NCBI GenBank assembly: GCA_030062745.1
Contig: CP099841.1
Span: 27,965,398-28,029,397, forward strand
Origin: Capitulum mitella
Taxonomy: Eukaryota > Arthropoda > Thecostraca > Pollicipedomorpha > Pollicipedidae
Reading direction: 5' to 3'
Length of the DNA: 64,000 bases
The notes beneath the pieces were generated by a model. It was given only the letters and a program-made list of their open reading frames with translations. It did no database searches and had not been told where the DNA came from. Shown here piece by piece: positions 24,347-35,719 of this stretch. A program made the translations under genes and the position numbers. Each line of letters opens with the position of its first letter. The stretch's first letter is position 1.

Positions 24347-24694
24347 GGTCGCCCGTGACGGCACCTGGTCGCCGCCGCGCGCCGGCCGGCGGCGCGGCCA
24401 TTGGGGCGCCATGGCGGCCGCCGACGGCCCAAGGCCGCGCCGGCCGCGCGCGTCGCGCTGAATTCCGGACGCCGGCGCGGCGCGGTCCGCGCTGTAAACA
24501 GGACCGGCGTCATCAGCGCGGACACGTGGCGCTCTGATGACGCGCATCCCGCGGGAAGGGCGCGCCGGCGTCGCTTAATCACGCAGCTGCCGCGCCTCCC
24601 GCCCCGCCGCCCGCCGGCCGGCGACGAAACGCGCCCGGTAAACAGCGCACGCACGTGCGGGCGCGCGCCGCACCTGAGCCAACAGAAACAGGCG

Positions 24695-24707
24695 ACCGTG
24701 ACCTTGA
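24695..24707 (-). promoter_or_regulatory. Shared TCAAGGTCACGGT motif, copy 1
   Basis: The minus strand reads TCAAGGTCACGGT, an extended half-site of the FTZ-F1/SF-1 and ERR type (TCAAGGTCA). The same 13-mer occurs in the 35.4-kb and 39.7-kb islands. Confidence 0.4.
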
Positions 24708-25619
24708 CAAGGGCACTGGGCGGCGGCTGGTCTGCGCGGGCGTCGCCCGCGGCGCCGGCCGCGCGCGCGCCATGTTGGGGTAGGAGAGCAGCGCCGTGCG
24801 CAGCGGGACGCTGCACCACGCCGCCGCCGCCCCGCCCGCCACGTGCGGTTCGCTCTGCCGGACTGGGCCCGGGGGCGCAAATCACCGGTTTGTCCGGGGA
24901 TCCGGTTTTGTCGTTATCCTCGCGAGACACATTGTTATGGAGGGCGGGCTTTCTGGGAAGTTGTAAGCCTGCAACCAGATCAGGGAAAGCTTGAGAACCG
25001 GTTCTGGAAGCATTCGGCTGTCTGGGAGTTAGTGCCGCCGTGTTGTGGCGGGAGAATGGCTGCGGTGGGTAAAAAGGCTTACACGAGAAGCTCTGCTTTC
25101 GCCTTGTCGATGCAGGGTAGAAGGTCAGGAATTTGCCCTTTCCAAGGGCGAATCAAGCCCTTGGTGGACTCGAGCGCGTTGGAATGGCGCAGATGGTGGT
25201 GTGGGTACAGTGCGCATTTCACAGGTATATGGAACGTTGTGTGTCCTTGGAATATCAGTATGGAAACATTAGTAGGCTTTTCAGCTTTACCATTTAAGAG
25301 GCACGGACGCCTTACTCCCCGACCCTGGACACACCTCGTCCTTTAAGTGCAACCCCACCAAAAACGAAATGGGAGTGGGAATATTGATATGCCTTCATGT
25401 ATAACTGATATGTCCTTTAAGTGCATTCCAAAGTGGACGGCTTTCGACCTTTAAATGCAGGGTTAGCAGTTCACGACCGTGTACATTGCTCTGAAACATG
25501 AGGTATTTGTTTCAGAGACTGAGAACCCAATCACTTCAAGAAGCATACTGTAGGAGCGTTTTACGACCTAAACGCACAGCGTCTACAGTTAAAACATCGA
25601 GTCCGTTGCCACCGTTTCA

Positions 25620-25776
25620 GCATACCTGGAGATCCTGGGGGCGATAGGAGAATCTAAACCTCCGACCATTCAGAGGTCCTGACGTTAGGTCTATGGTGAT
25701 GACTGGAAAGAAAGCGTTTGAAATCGTTTGCAGACCCTCCCCCCGCCCCACTAATTTTTGCAAATTTTAGCCATGC
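25620..25776 (+). mobile_element. MITE family D, copy 2
   Basis: It aligns with the 63132-63267 copy through GTCCTGACGTTAGGTCTATGG (25676-25696), ATGACTGGAAA, TGAAATC and GACCC. The termini are diverged (TACCTGGAGATCC at the left, TTTTAGCCATG at the right), so the ends are approximate. Confidence 0.5.
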
Positions 25777-27050
25777 GATTCAGCATTCATATACGCTATC
25801 ATAAATGCCCAGTGACTAACCTTAAATTTCCACTGGTGGAACTGAAATTAGAAACGCGAGTTCATTGCACTCGCTTTCCGTGAGGCTGAACAATAATCCT
25901 GACAACTTGCATTGAGTCGGTTTTCGTTTAACCAAGGGGAAGAGGCGGAAGATGCGGCAACAGTGCGGCGTGGGCCCAGGAAACTCTAACCTTTAGTACG
26001 ACTGACGCTGAAAAGTCCCACGCCTCTCGGTCGTTGTTTGACGAGCGTGGGGCCCCTCGCAGATCAGTATCAGTATCAGCCAGACTAAGTCCAGCGGCTT
26101 CAGCTCGTAGCATGTCAGCGGGGCTCAGCGTGACGTTTATCCAAGGTCACAACCTGTCGGCCGGATTATCCGCGGAACATCGTATGCGGGAGCGCATCCT
26201 GGATTTGAGCGGGGTGTGCTCGGTAGCCGGCAAGCCGATAACAGCTCGGCGGACTGGACTGCATTAAATGATGGGAGAACAGGCATTGCACGCCTCCTGC
26301 GCCCTTTGGCCCTGCGCGAGACGTGCGTGTCGTGACAGGAGCTGTAAGGATCACGTAAATATTTAGGTATTTTGCTTGTCCCTGCTCAGCGCTTGACACG
26401 TGGTCTATGATACACTGACATAAGTATTCATGGCATGTTATGACAGAATGGGATGCTCGATTCACAGCAAAATACAAGCTTCATTAATGACACTAAATGG
26501 GAACATAGAACGTATTACCTTTGTTGAGCGGTACACTCGGGTTTAATGTGACTATCTTCGCCCCACGTCCTTATTTGCAAGCGGCGAACAACTGAGGAAA
26601 TGTATGCGTTATGACGACAACTTATGCAGCAACACAATGCCTCGGTGAACGAGAATAGGCTAAGAACGGTATACGAATTTACAACTTCACATTAACTCAT
26701 CTCCGTCAGTTTTTATCTGATATTGATGACCATTAACATCAGCAGAACACGAGGAATGTCCGAGAGCACTCTGCTGCACCAAATCGCTGCACATCAAAAT
26801 GTCATATTTGTAATGCTGGAGCATGACACATGGGCTGTGGCTAGCGTGGACTCAGGTCGTAAGGTATACAGGCACTTAAATCGGTTGTGCACTGGAGGAA
26901 CATTGATCATTGGCCACCGAGGGCACTGAAGTATCACGAATAACTGCGCTTTCGTGCTGCTGCTAGGGTTCGACCTATTGAGTTGCCTAGTTTCGTAACA
27001 TTCGTCCCAGAGGACAAACCCACTGACCTGGCCCATGGACCATCGCCGGC
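25777..27050. other. Gene-less interval
   Basis: Short frames only. A TATCAG doublet near 26067 is the only local repetition. Confidence 0.45.
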
Positions 27051-27059
27051 CATCTTTCT

Positions 27060-27420
27060 GCCGGAGGTGCTCGGGCAGCCTCGGCAGCGGCACCAGAGAC
27101 GCGGGCCCTGCACCGCGTCAGCAGCCATCAGCACCACGAGCCCGGCTTGACGCGGGCTCCGAGCCGTGACCGGCGCCGGGTTTACCGAAGCCGTTTTTGC
27201 ACGTGACTCGGCCGGCGGCTCGGGCGGCGATCCGACGGCTGCGGCGGGGCGTGCCGCCGTGCTGGCGGCGGCCGCAGGGCGCTGGCGCCGGGACGAGACA
27301 CGAGGCGACGTTCGCCAGAGCTGCAGACGCGGGGAGATGTCGCGCCGACGCGGTGTGCACATCGCGGAGGCAGGCGACGTAGGCGAGAGGACAGGCAGCG
27401 CACGCGGGAGACGGAGTCGG
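27060..27420. other. GC-rich island
   Basis: CpG-rich block ending abruptly at the family A transposon (27448). No gene or motif cluster recognised. Confidence 0.4.
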
Positions 27421-27447
27421 AACTCAGAAGGGAGGCATTCGTGTCGC

Positions 27448-27704
27448 CAAGGGCGGATACAAACCATGTGCTACGAAGGGCCATCTCCATCGTGCAACCT
27501 AACCTATCCTCAAATGTTAATTTTTCCTGGATTTGGTTACTTTGTTTTGGCATTTAAGTAAATGAATATGTATATTTTTGATGTTTCTAAACGGAAACGT
27601 AGACTTTCCCGTCCGAAAAGGGGACGGAGGTGAAAAACCTCGATTACCCCCTCTCCAAAGAAAGGGAGGCTATGGCCCCGATCGCCCCCCTGGATATGCC
27701 AGTG
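27448..27704 (-). mobile_element. Non-autonomous DNA transposon family A, copy 2 (about 257 bp)
   Basis: On the minus strand it starts CACTGGCATATCCAGG (27704 downward) and ends GTATCCGCCCTTG. Shared internal blocks include TTTTCGGACGG, AACAAAGTAACCAAATCC, AACATTTGAGGATAGGTTA and TGCACGATGGAGAT. It matches the copies at 4175-4447 and 44918-45186. Confidence 0.65.
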
Positions 27705-27787
27705 AATGCCACACTGAGACGCCGTCGAAGACCGGAATTAGAGTTTAGAAAATTTTAGAGCTGTTAAACTGCTTGCAGTGCAGCCAT

Positions 27788-28287
27788 NNNNNNNNNNNNN
27801 NNNNNNNNNNNNNNNNNNNNNNNNNNNNNNNNNNNNNNNNNNNNNNNNNNNNNNNNNNNNNNNNNNNNNNNNNNNNNNNNNNNNNNNNNNNNNNNNNNNN
27901 NNNNNNNNNNNNNNNNNNNNNNNNNNNNNNNNNNNNNNNNNNNNNNNNNNNNNNNNNNNNNNNNNNNNNNNNNNNNNNNNNNNNNNNNNNNNNNNNNNNN
28001 NNNNNNNNNNNNNNNNNNNNNNNNNNNNNNNNNNNNNNNNNNNNNNNNNNNNNNNNNNNNNNNNNNNNNNNNNNNNNNNNNNNNNNNNNNNNNNNNNNNN
28101 NNNNNNNNNNNNNNNNNNNNNNNNNNNNNNNNNNNNNNNNNNNNNNNNNNNNNNNNNNNNNNNNNNNNNNNNNNNNNNNNNNNNNNNNNNNNNNNNNNNN
28201 NNNNNNNNNNNNNNNNNNNNNNNNNNNNNNNNNNNNNNNNNNNNNNNNNNNNNNNNNNNNNNNNNNNNNNNNNNNNNNNNNNNNNNN
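27788..28287. other. Assembly gap (500 N)
   Basis: Exactly 500 unknown bases. The round size suggests a placeholder, not a measured distance. The right flank is GC-rich and repeat-bearing, a likely cause of the break. Confidence 1.
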
Positions 28288-28970
28288 ATAAATCGCCGTT
28301 CCGAGAAGGCGCGCCCCCCGCGGGCCCCGTCGCGGCTGAGCATTCCTCGCCTTGCCGAACACGGATCTGCGGGAGTGCGCCTCAAGGACAGCTGGCCCGG
28401 TCCGGCCGACATGGCTCGGAGCGGTCCGGACCGCCGGTCCGCCCGCCGACGGACGGGCGGGCTGGGAGTCGGCGCCGCGAGACCGCCGACGCAGGACGCC
28501 TTGCGAAGCCCCGCTCCCGGCCGGCGGTCGGCACATGTACGGGAGTGGGCGGCGACAGGCGCGGCACATGTGCGGGAGTGGACAGTGAGAAGCACCGCCG
28601 ACGCAGGACCAGCTGCTCCCGGCCAGGGAGTGAGCACGGTCACGGGAGTGCCGATAGCCAGACCGGCTGCTCCCCTGCTCGGGCGGCGGCACCGGTGCGG
28701 GAATGGGCAGCGAGAGAGGCCGCCGATCCACAGACAGGCTGTTTGCTCCCTGCCCGGGCGGCGGCACGTGTGCGGGAGTGGCAGCGAGAGGCCGCTGCCC
28801 TCCGATCACCGGGCCAGGCTGCTGCCCGCCCGGATAGGATTGCACGAAGCGGCTTTGCCTAAATCGCAAGCGTTCGACGGCGGCCGACGAGCTTGGCCTG
28901 CCGCCGCGGCGGCCGGTCGACCGTCCTTTTCGGCACCAGGGACGGGTCCAGCCCGCCACGGCGTGCTGCG
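28288..28970. other. GC-rich island at gap edge
   Basis: CpG-rich sequence with an irregular repeat (next entry). Apparent reading frames across the gap are meaningless. Confidence 0.5.
28531..28795. repeat. Irregular repeat of GCACATGTGCGGGAGTGG
   Basis: Variants of this 18-mer start at 28531, 28564, 28633, 28689 and 28763, so spacing varies between 33 and 74 bp. Several are followed by CAGCGAGAG and preceded by GGCGGCG and GCTGCTCCC words. The larger unit is a degenerate composite. Confidence 0.7.
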
Positions 28971-28984
28971 GCTGCTACAGCATT

Positions 28985-29745
28985 AAACGAACAATCTACT
29001 GAAATTTACCCAACTACTTCAACATACTAAACGACTGCTAAAACTTGATTTCCCACGAGAATGCTACTGGTTTGAAGCAAATGCATGCGTATTTGCATTT
29101 TTTTATGCTCAAGCAGTACAATAAATCAACCTTACGGTGGGACAAGAGAGCATAGAATCCTGTCAGTGCATGTCCCTGAGCATGAGTCCAATCTGCAGCA
29201 TTCTTGTTGAACCCAAACAAAGACTCCGGCAGATCATGGTGCAGACAGTCAGAGGTACCACTGGTTTGGCATTTAACGCATGACGTCCCCAGGTTTAAAA
29301 ACAATTTTTGAAACGAGGTCAGAACCCACATGGCGCTCGCCGTTTAGAGTGAATTGAACTGTCAATAGAAATGCAATGAGCGAAATTCAGAACCCTGGAA
29401 CAGTTGTAATTCTCACTAACTTGGAAGTCATTCAGATGAATGACGTTTCCTTCAATTTCGTGTGCTCAGATATTTTCGAAATGTATCCATGCAACAGCGA
29501 AACAACACCAGAGCTTCTTGGCTAACTTCTTTCCGTGATTATCTGTGTGCTGCCTGGAATCTTGTTATCGGTAGCTGCAGCTCTGTGCGACATGATGATA
29601 TGATACGTCCACTTATTCTTTCCCAATGGGATAAACAAATAATGCGTTTATCATGATTTTATGGACCGTGATTGGAAACATCATTTCCTATGACTGAATG
29701 CGCTTTAGAGGAGCCCGACAACTCTAAGACGGCTTCGAAGCATTC
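28985..29745. other. Gene-less AT-moderate interval
   Basis: Frames under 100 codons, no recognisable product or repeat. Confidence 0.45.
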
Positions 29746-29749
29746 TAAA

Positions 29750-30130
29750 CACGGCCGAAATCCTCTTCACAGACGCCAGCGGGGGCGGAGGGGTTGGACG
29801 CTCCCAGCCTGGCAACCGAACCCCGCGCTCCAGCGGGCCTCGCCGTGACCAAGACGGATGGACAGGGCGACCCTTGGCCGGAGCACCGAGCCCGGCAACA
29901 GTTCGCTGACGGGTCGGCGGTTTCCTGAGCGACACAGGCCGGCGGACGCGGCGGTCGCCTGTCCGGGACCCTGAGTCGGGTAACGGGACACGGACGGATC
30001 TCGCGGACCCGACCCTGCGCACGCCGGTCGCGTTACGGCCGCTGAGTGATCGGCCCTGCTCGGACGTCTCCGCGGCGGTGCGTCCTCAGGCGACAGCCTC
30101 GGGACGCGTCGGCGGGAGGGTCGCAGCTCA
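29750..30130. other. GC-rich island
   Basis: GC-rich with overlapping compositional frames. No motif cluster recognised. Confidence 0.35.
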
Positions 30131-30893
30131 TTCTGGTGCACTTCTTCGCACCAGTAACAATCTCCTCGATATGCCTACCTGGGTATGCCTGGGTGTGTTT
30201 CCTCCGTCTTTACCTTAAAGCCCATTGACGCCTTTTGACGTTTTTCCTTACTTTGTTTTCTATATCATCATGCGTTTTCCCATGATTTAGAAATACTCCT
30301 TGTGACGATAATGGGTCTGTGATTTGAACACGAAAACATATCGGAAGACCAACCGATTTTAAGGTTTCCTTTTTCACATGACCCTGCTTGCCTGACCAAA
30401 AAATCGAGTCAGTAACCTCTTACTCGACATGACCGCTCTGTACTGCAACCGATTTCCTACCTAGCAAATAGCCTTCGCACAGCGCCGATATACCCCAAAA
30501 GCGCGTGCGGAATTACGGTAGATCGGTGACCCACTTTTATCCTCCCCACGCGAGTTCGCCGAAATGGATTTGTTTTTTAATTAGATTGGGGTAAGCCTGA
30601 CAGCGCTGCCGTAATTGCGCGACAGAGTCGGGAAATGGGCAGGGGGATTTTTTGTCCGGCAGTAATCTCCTCCGACCCACGGGCGGCCGGCTGCCAACGG
30701 GAAAAAAAACGAATAGACAACGTGGCTATCAGGCCAGTGGGTGATTGGCAGCTGCTCACTGCGGACGTGGTTGGCTGGTCAAAAATTAACTACATGCGCC
30801 CGTCAGAAATTGATGGAGGGATCGAGTTCCCGTCCGGCCGGCGCCCGGCGTTCATGGGGACGCGGGAGGATCGTGGACGGCACAGTAGCCGTG

Positions 30894-30900
30894 TATAAAA
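30894..30900 (+). promoter_or_regulatory. Candidate TATA box
   Basis: TATAAAA directly follows a GC-rich stretch (30820-30890) and an initiator-like TCAG lies about 30 bp downstream. No coding region was recognised below it, so this is a weak, position-based call. Confidence 0.2.
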
Positions 30901-31365
30901 ACAACGGAAAATGCGCGCAGAATGTCAGGGCGAAAGGCCATAAAAAATGTTCCACAAAAACGACAGCGCGGACCTGTAAATTGTTAAAGGTGATTAAGCA
31001 CTCTATAGATTGTCCATTCGGAAAGCTGGAAACGCTGCAGCCGCAAACGGTGATGAAGCCTTGGGGAAAGTTGTTGGTGCTCAGCAGTGTCCCATAACCT
31101 AACCACATCTCATCTATGGCTTATGGTTTCTCCTTTCCTAAACAGATTCCGGCTTTCCTCATGAACAAAAATTGATATTTTCTTTATTTCTTTTTTTTTG
31201 GTGGTCGGTGTATGGTGTTCACATTGATCGGATGACCACGCATGGTGTCCCACAAGAACTGCGTGGCAGTCAGTACGACGCGTTCTTGGCACAAAGATCG
31301 TACAACTCAGCGGAAAGTATATCGGATTGAAAGAACCTCGTGGTGGCACCTTTCTCGTTCGTCCA

Positions 31366-31455
31366 CGGCGTAATGGTAGACAGCGCATTCCGTGACGGTG
31401 TTCGCTAACGCAGCCACCGCCCGGAGATCCCACTCCGCGATTCGAGCTCCGCGCC
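31366..31455 (+). repeat. tRNA-like (SINE-type) unit
   Basis: An A-box-like GGCGTAATGGTAGAC (31368-31382) is followed about 70 bp later by a B-box-like CGATTCGAGCTCC (31438-31450). The arms do not pair as in a functional tRNA. It is best read as a SINE head or degenerate tRNA relic. Confidence 0.3.
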
Positions 31456-31639
31456 CTAGGAGATCCCCAGGAGCTTTCAGGTGGAGCCCGAATGCTTGTG
31501 TCACCACGACCAAAGTCGGTTATCCTCGAATCACAACAGCCATCTTTCCGTCTAAACGTCCGACATTGCATGTCCGAACGGTTTTTAGGACTCCTAAGCC
31601 TCCCAGAGGCATTTAATGTCCACTTTGCCTCACGTGAGC

Positions 31640-31920
31640 TCGCGGCTCACGTCCGTCTCGGCGGCCGCGCGCGCCCAGACGTGGCCGTTTTTGTGCGCCG
31701 CTTTGAAGCGCGTTCGTTCGCCCGCTGACCGCGGCCGACACGGCCAAAGTGCTGCTGTCACGCGCGGTCTCGGCCGCCGCGGCCGCGCGGACTGAGGCGC
31801 CGCCGGTCTGCGGAGAACAGGGGCTCAGGACTGACTCGACTCGAGCGGCCCAAACAGCCTTCCGCGGGACCAGGAGTGGTGCCAGCTCCTCTGCAGGGAG
31901 TGGCCACGGCTCGCGAGGTA
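31640..31920. other. GC-rich patch
   Basis: A short CpG-rich block with a CTCACGTGAGC palindrome-like word near 31630. No gene seen. Confidence 0.3.
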
Positions 31921-32679
31921 CCGGGAAAGTCCAATGCAGCTGTGGATGTCAGGTAATTTCTCACCTGTCTTAGCGGAGATCGCCATTTCGCTGTACTACC
32001 AGAGCACAAAGTTCCAGCAGTATATTGATTGTTTTTCGAGCTGTATTTGACAGATGACTGGCACTGGAGCTATAACAGCGATCACATAATGCGCCTCAAC
32101 AATCACGCCTGGCAGCTGGCAATTGAAGTTGGCTTTGATGCTGCCGAGCAATGCGCCGACCACCCGGCCGAAAGAAAACAAAACCTTGAGGAGCAAACTG
32201 TCATCCAGCCTTTTCCTAGCGCCATGCCCACAGCCCATGGTCCATAATACGGAGGGAGGAGCGTTCGTGGTCGGTGGAGCGAAGGATCTGGGGAGCGGGA
32301 AGCATTCGGCAAATAGAGCCGGGACGTCGCCACTGTCACAAGCAAGAAAAGGGCATGGGACCGTTGAAGGGGCTTCTTTCCTCGTGTCATCTATGTAGGT
32401 GTAAGACTGAGGCTGCGTTCTTTACGTCAGGACTGCGTCGTGGAATGTTCGAGATTCCCAATGCGCATTGAAACTCTTGGACTGCACTCTCCACGTCGTC
32501 TATGCGTCAGAAGCGTCTTCCGCCTTGTTAGAATTTTGAAGCGGGGCGTTTTTCTTGTTCAGATCACTGTCATTTGCTCGTGCCCCTGCAAAACTGAGCC
32601 GTTTGTGTGAAATCTCCCACATTTGCAACATTCCTCACTTATTTCTCCCAAGCTTCATCTTAACTGGACGCCGCCATCT

Positions 32680-33010
32680 TGCCGGGAATGTGCGGGAGCT
32701 GCTTTGCGGATTCCCAGATTTCACGCAGAATTCCACCCGGAATTCCGCGTGGAATCCGTAAAGAACGCAGTCCATGGGGAACCTCGAGAATTCCACGTAA
32801 AACGTGCAAAGAACGCACCCCGAATTTCGAAGAAAAATGGGGGATAAGCAGACTTGTGCCCGATTCAAACGGAATCAGAGCCGAACCCGGATTTACTTCC
32901 ATTTGGTCTTGGAATATGGAATTTGGAATTTCCATTTGGTCCATTTGGAACTGGATTCGGAATCGATTCAGTTGGGAGATGCGTTGAGTCGAATTCAGAA
33001 ATGATTCGGT
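32680..33010. repeat. GAATCGATTC / GGAATTCC-rich segment, copy 1
   Basis: Recurring GGAATTCC-like and GGAATCG-like words. It includes a perfect GAATCGATTC palindrome (32960-32969) followed by AGTT, and repeated CCATTTGG words (near 32899, 32932, 32941). The same vocabulary and a related CGGAAYCGATTCAGTT block reappear at 41590-41880. Probably a dispersed degenerate repeat. Confidence 0.45.
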
Positions 33011-34840
33011 TAGTTTGTGGAAACACTGGAATCGGAAGTGAATCGAACGGCATGTCCTCCATGTCCTCCATGCGAAATGGCTGCATGGTCTGATCGGGCT
33101 GACTTGAGAAGTACGGAATATTCCACTGCTGAGGGTCTGGTGGGTCGGGTAAGTTTGTTCTAGTCTCTCTCCTTCAACAAATCCTTGTTACACGTTTGTT
33201 CTCTGGCATAATATTTATAAGGCTTGCTGTTAAACTGGTAAGCATAAAGGACAAAGTTCGGTGTTCTCCTCCCTTTCTAACAATCTGGACCCGTCTTCGT
33301 CACACAGAGGGAGGAATTCCAACGCATATTATGAACATCTGACATACTTCAAGGTACTGAACTGCTGTTTACAAAATTAAGGGGGAGGAACTGCAGAGCA
33401 GTGAAGGAACAAACAACGCTGGCGACAACGCATTTGACTGCATGCATGAAATATAGGAAAGCTGGTAGCCCTGCACGGTCCGATCTCTCCAGCGTCATTA
33501 AGTGTTGAGTCAGTGAACTCGGACAGAACGGACGTGACTCGCCTTTACCGTCGCTCACGAGCGCACTCTCATAGCCCGTTTCCAAAGAGGACACAGTTCA
33601 GCCCGACGACGTCCCTGACAGATCCACTTCGGCGGATTGGACGCGCCTGGCTGGTGATGTCTGCCGACGGCCGGTTCATCGGAGCCGACTCGGAGACGCC
33701 GGGGCAGACAGACGGCACGTGAGGCCATCTGCCTACAAACCCAACTGCCTGCGAACCGGGCAACCGGCCTCAACGGCCTGCCCTTGACGGCAGGCGCGGC
33801 GCGGCGGCGCGGAACGCGGCGTCGGCAACCTGTCAGGTCCGCCCCGGGTACGCGCACGGCTTAACAGCGCGGCGCCCAGCAATTGCCGCCGCCGACGCGA
33901 CACTTCCCGCGGTGGCGCCGAGATAATGGTGAGTAATGACCAGTAATGGCGGCGTACATAAACATACGTCCAGCGCAGGGACGCCTCGCGTCGGCTCTGG
34001 CAAAATGACCCGAGCTTGCGGGGCGGTGGTCCGATTGTTTCCGCGGCTGTCGCAGCGGGGGTCCGCGCCGCGTTGCGACCCCTCGTGCCGCTGTCGTGCT
34101 GTTGTCAGTGTGTTTTGACGCAGACCTCTTCCGCTTTGTGGGCCGGTTAGGTCGGTACCCTGAACGCAGCACGTGGGGTTGGAATGGGTGCCTTTTGACG
34201 GCAAAAAACACCACGGCTTTTATTTGTGTGTTGTTCGCAAGCTATAGCTTTTCGAGGTCGTATCTTTCTTGGTCTTGGGATTTAAGTACTGTAAAGAAAT
34301 CTTCCCGGCTAAATGAAGCAGATCAAAAAATGAAAGAAAAACGCAAACTGATAATGTATGATATATGCGTCATGGCCACGGTGAGACCACTGCTTTCCTT
34401 GCAACACCATAGGGCTTATGTTGAACTTTTCCAAAACTGGTAGGACCACAGTCCTACACCCATCACCGATGGGTATGGGACTTTGATGAGCGCCCAAACA
34501 TGATCACTTCCCAGTCACGTTTCAAACACTTTTAATGACGCTGAATTTGCCAGGGGCAAATCCAGAGACCTTTCACCAACGTCATGGATAAGAGGATCCG
34601 GAGGCTTAGCTGCAACAACCGCCTTCCTTTTTCTGAAATCCCGGATCCACGCCCAAGAACTGCAGTCAAGTTGTTCATCTCATGGTTTGCACGGGCGGTA
34701 ACGTCACGAGTTCGTTGATATCCACCAGCGTGCCCACGAGCAGTCCACGGCTTTGCCCCTTCGAAAACGGCAATCCCTTCTGACGCGGAGTGTCCGTCAT
34801 GCAGCCACCAAAACAATGGTGCATTGTTCCATTCGAGGCA
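33011..34840. other. Gene-less interval with small GC patch
   Basis: A GC-rich patch spans about 33650-34110. Frames of 115-123 codons overlap on both strands; none is recognised. Confidence 0.4.
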
Positions 34841-34859
34841 CCCTGCCCCCTCCCCCTCG

Positions 34860-35570
34860 TGGCACCATCACATGGCGCCGAGCGTTAGTGACCGGCAGAG
34901 CGTGTAGCGCCGGCTCCGCTCATGGTCGGGGCGTGCCTTATCGCCGAGCCAGTTGGTTGGTTATTGGGGCTTAGGGGCGCACCGACTGCAGGGTCATTCG
35001 GCGCCCATCGCCGAGCCAGGTTCCCGTCACAACACGCCACGCTTCCGGCGCGACGGCGCCGCCGAGAGGAAGCTGTGACGGGCCGCCGCCAGCGCTATCT
35101 CGGGCTGAGGTGTTCGCGGCCCTATCTGCGCCATCACCGACTATCGGAATCACCCCACGTCCACCCTTGACCGTGTGAGGGCATTCCCTGAGCCCGAGAC
35201 CACGTCAGCGAGGCCTGAAGAGCCTGCGCCGGCGAGGCCCGTCCGGCGCCGCCCGAGAACCAGGCCGGCGTCGTGTTTTGTTACCGGTCTGTCCAGCTCC
35301 GCAGCCCACCACCAGCGGCCGCAGGGCGCGCCCCCACGTCCGCCAGCCCGCCCGAACTCCCGGCCGGCTATACCTGCGCGCGCAGCCCGGCCCGCCAAGG
35401 TCACCGTGACCTTGAGGCGTGCTGGGCGGACGCGATTATGCATGGTGTATTTCCGAGGCGAGCGGGAGGCGGCGGCCGGCTGGGCAAGGAGGAGGGCGTG
35501 TTGAGCGCCAGCTCCCGGCTGGCGGCCTTCCTCGCGACGACGCGAAGACGAAGAATCTCCAACTCGGAGG
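34860..35570. other. GC-rich island
   Basis: CpG-rich. It contains the palindromic nuclear-receptor-like site at 35396-35414. Compositional frames run on both strands. Confidence 0.45.
35396..35414. promoter_or_regulatory. Perfect inverted nuclear-receptor site (IR3)
   Basis: CAAGGTCACCGTGACCTTG is a perfect inverted repeat of CAAGGTCA with a 3-bp spacer. The inner 15-mer (35398-35412) equals the consensus estrogen-response-element layout AGGTCAnnnTGACCT. Overlapping it on the minus strand (35403-35415) is the 13-mer TCAAGGTCACGGT shared with two other islands. It may bind ERR/FTZ-F1-class receptors; this is inferred from motif form alone. Confidence 0.45.
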
Positions 35571-35719
35571 GACAGGGGATCACCGGGAAAGGGGCCAGAC
35601 TGCACACGCCCAAAAGACAGCCGATTCGAAACAAGGCAGGAAAAGCCCGCATGACGGCGTCTGATTGTGTCCCGGAGTCGGTCAGACGTGAAAGCCAAAG
35701 TCACGGACTTCCACTGCAC

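Larger units (their letters stand above)
23970..24890. other. GC-rich island
   Basis: Dense GC/CpG. It contains a 30-bp palindrome (24237-24266), a GTCACGTGAC palindrome (24337-24346) and a shared nuclear-receptor-like 13-mer (24695-24707). Frames up to 237 codons run on both strands and reflect composition. Confidence 0.5.

Noticed and set aside
27745-28986. Frames of over 300 codons across the N gap
   Set aside because: Most of each translation is unknown residues.
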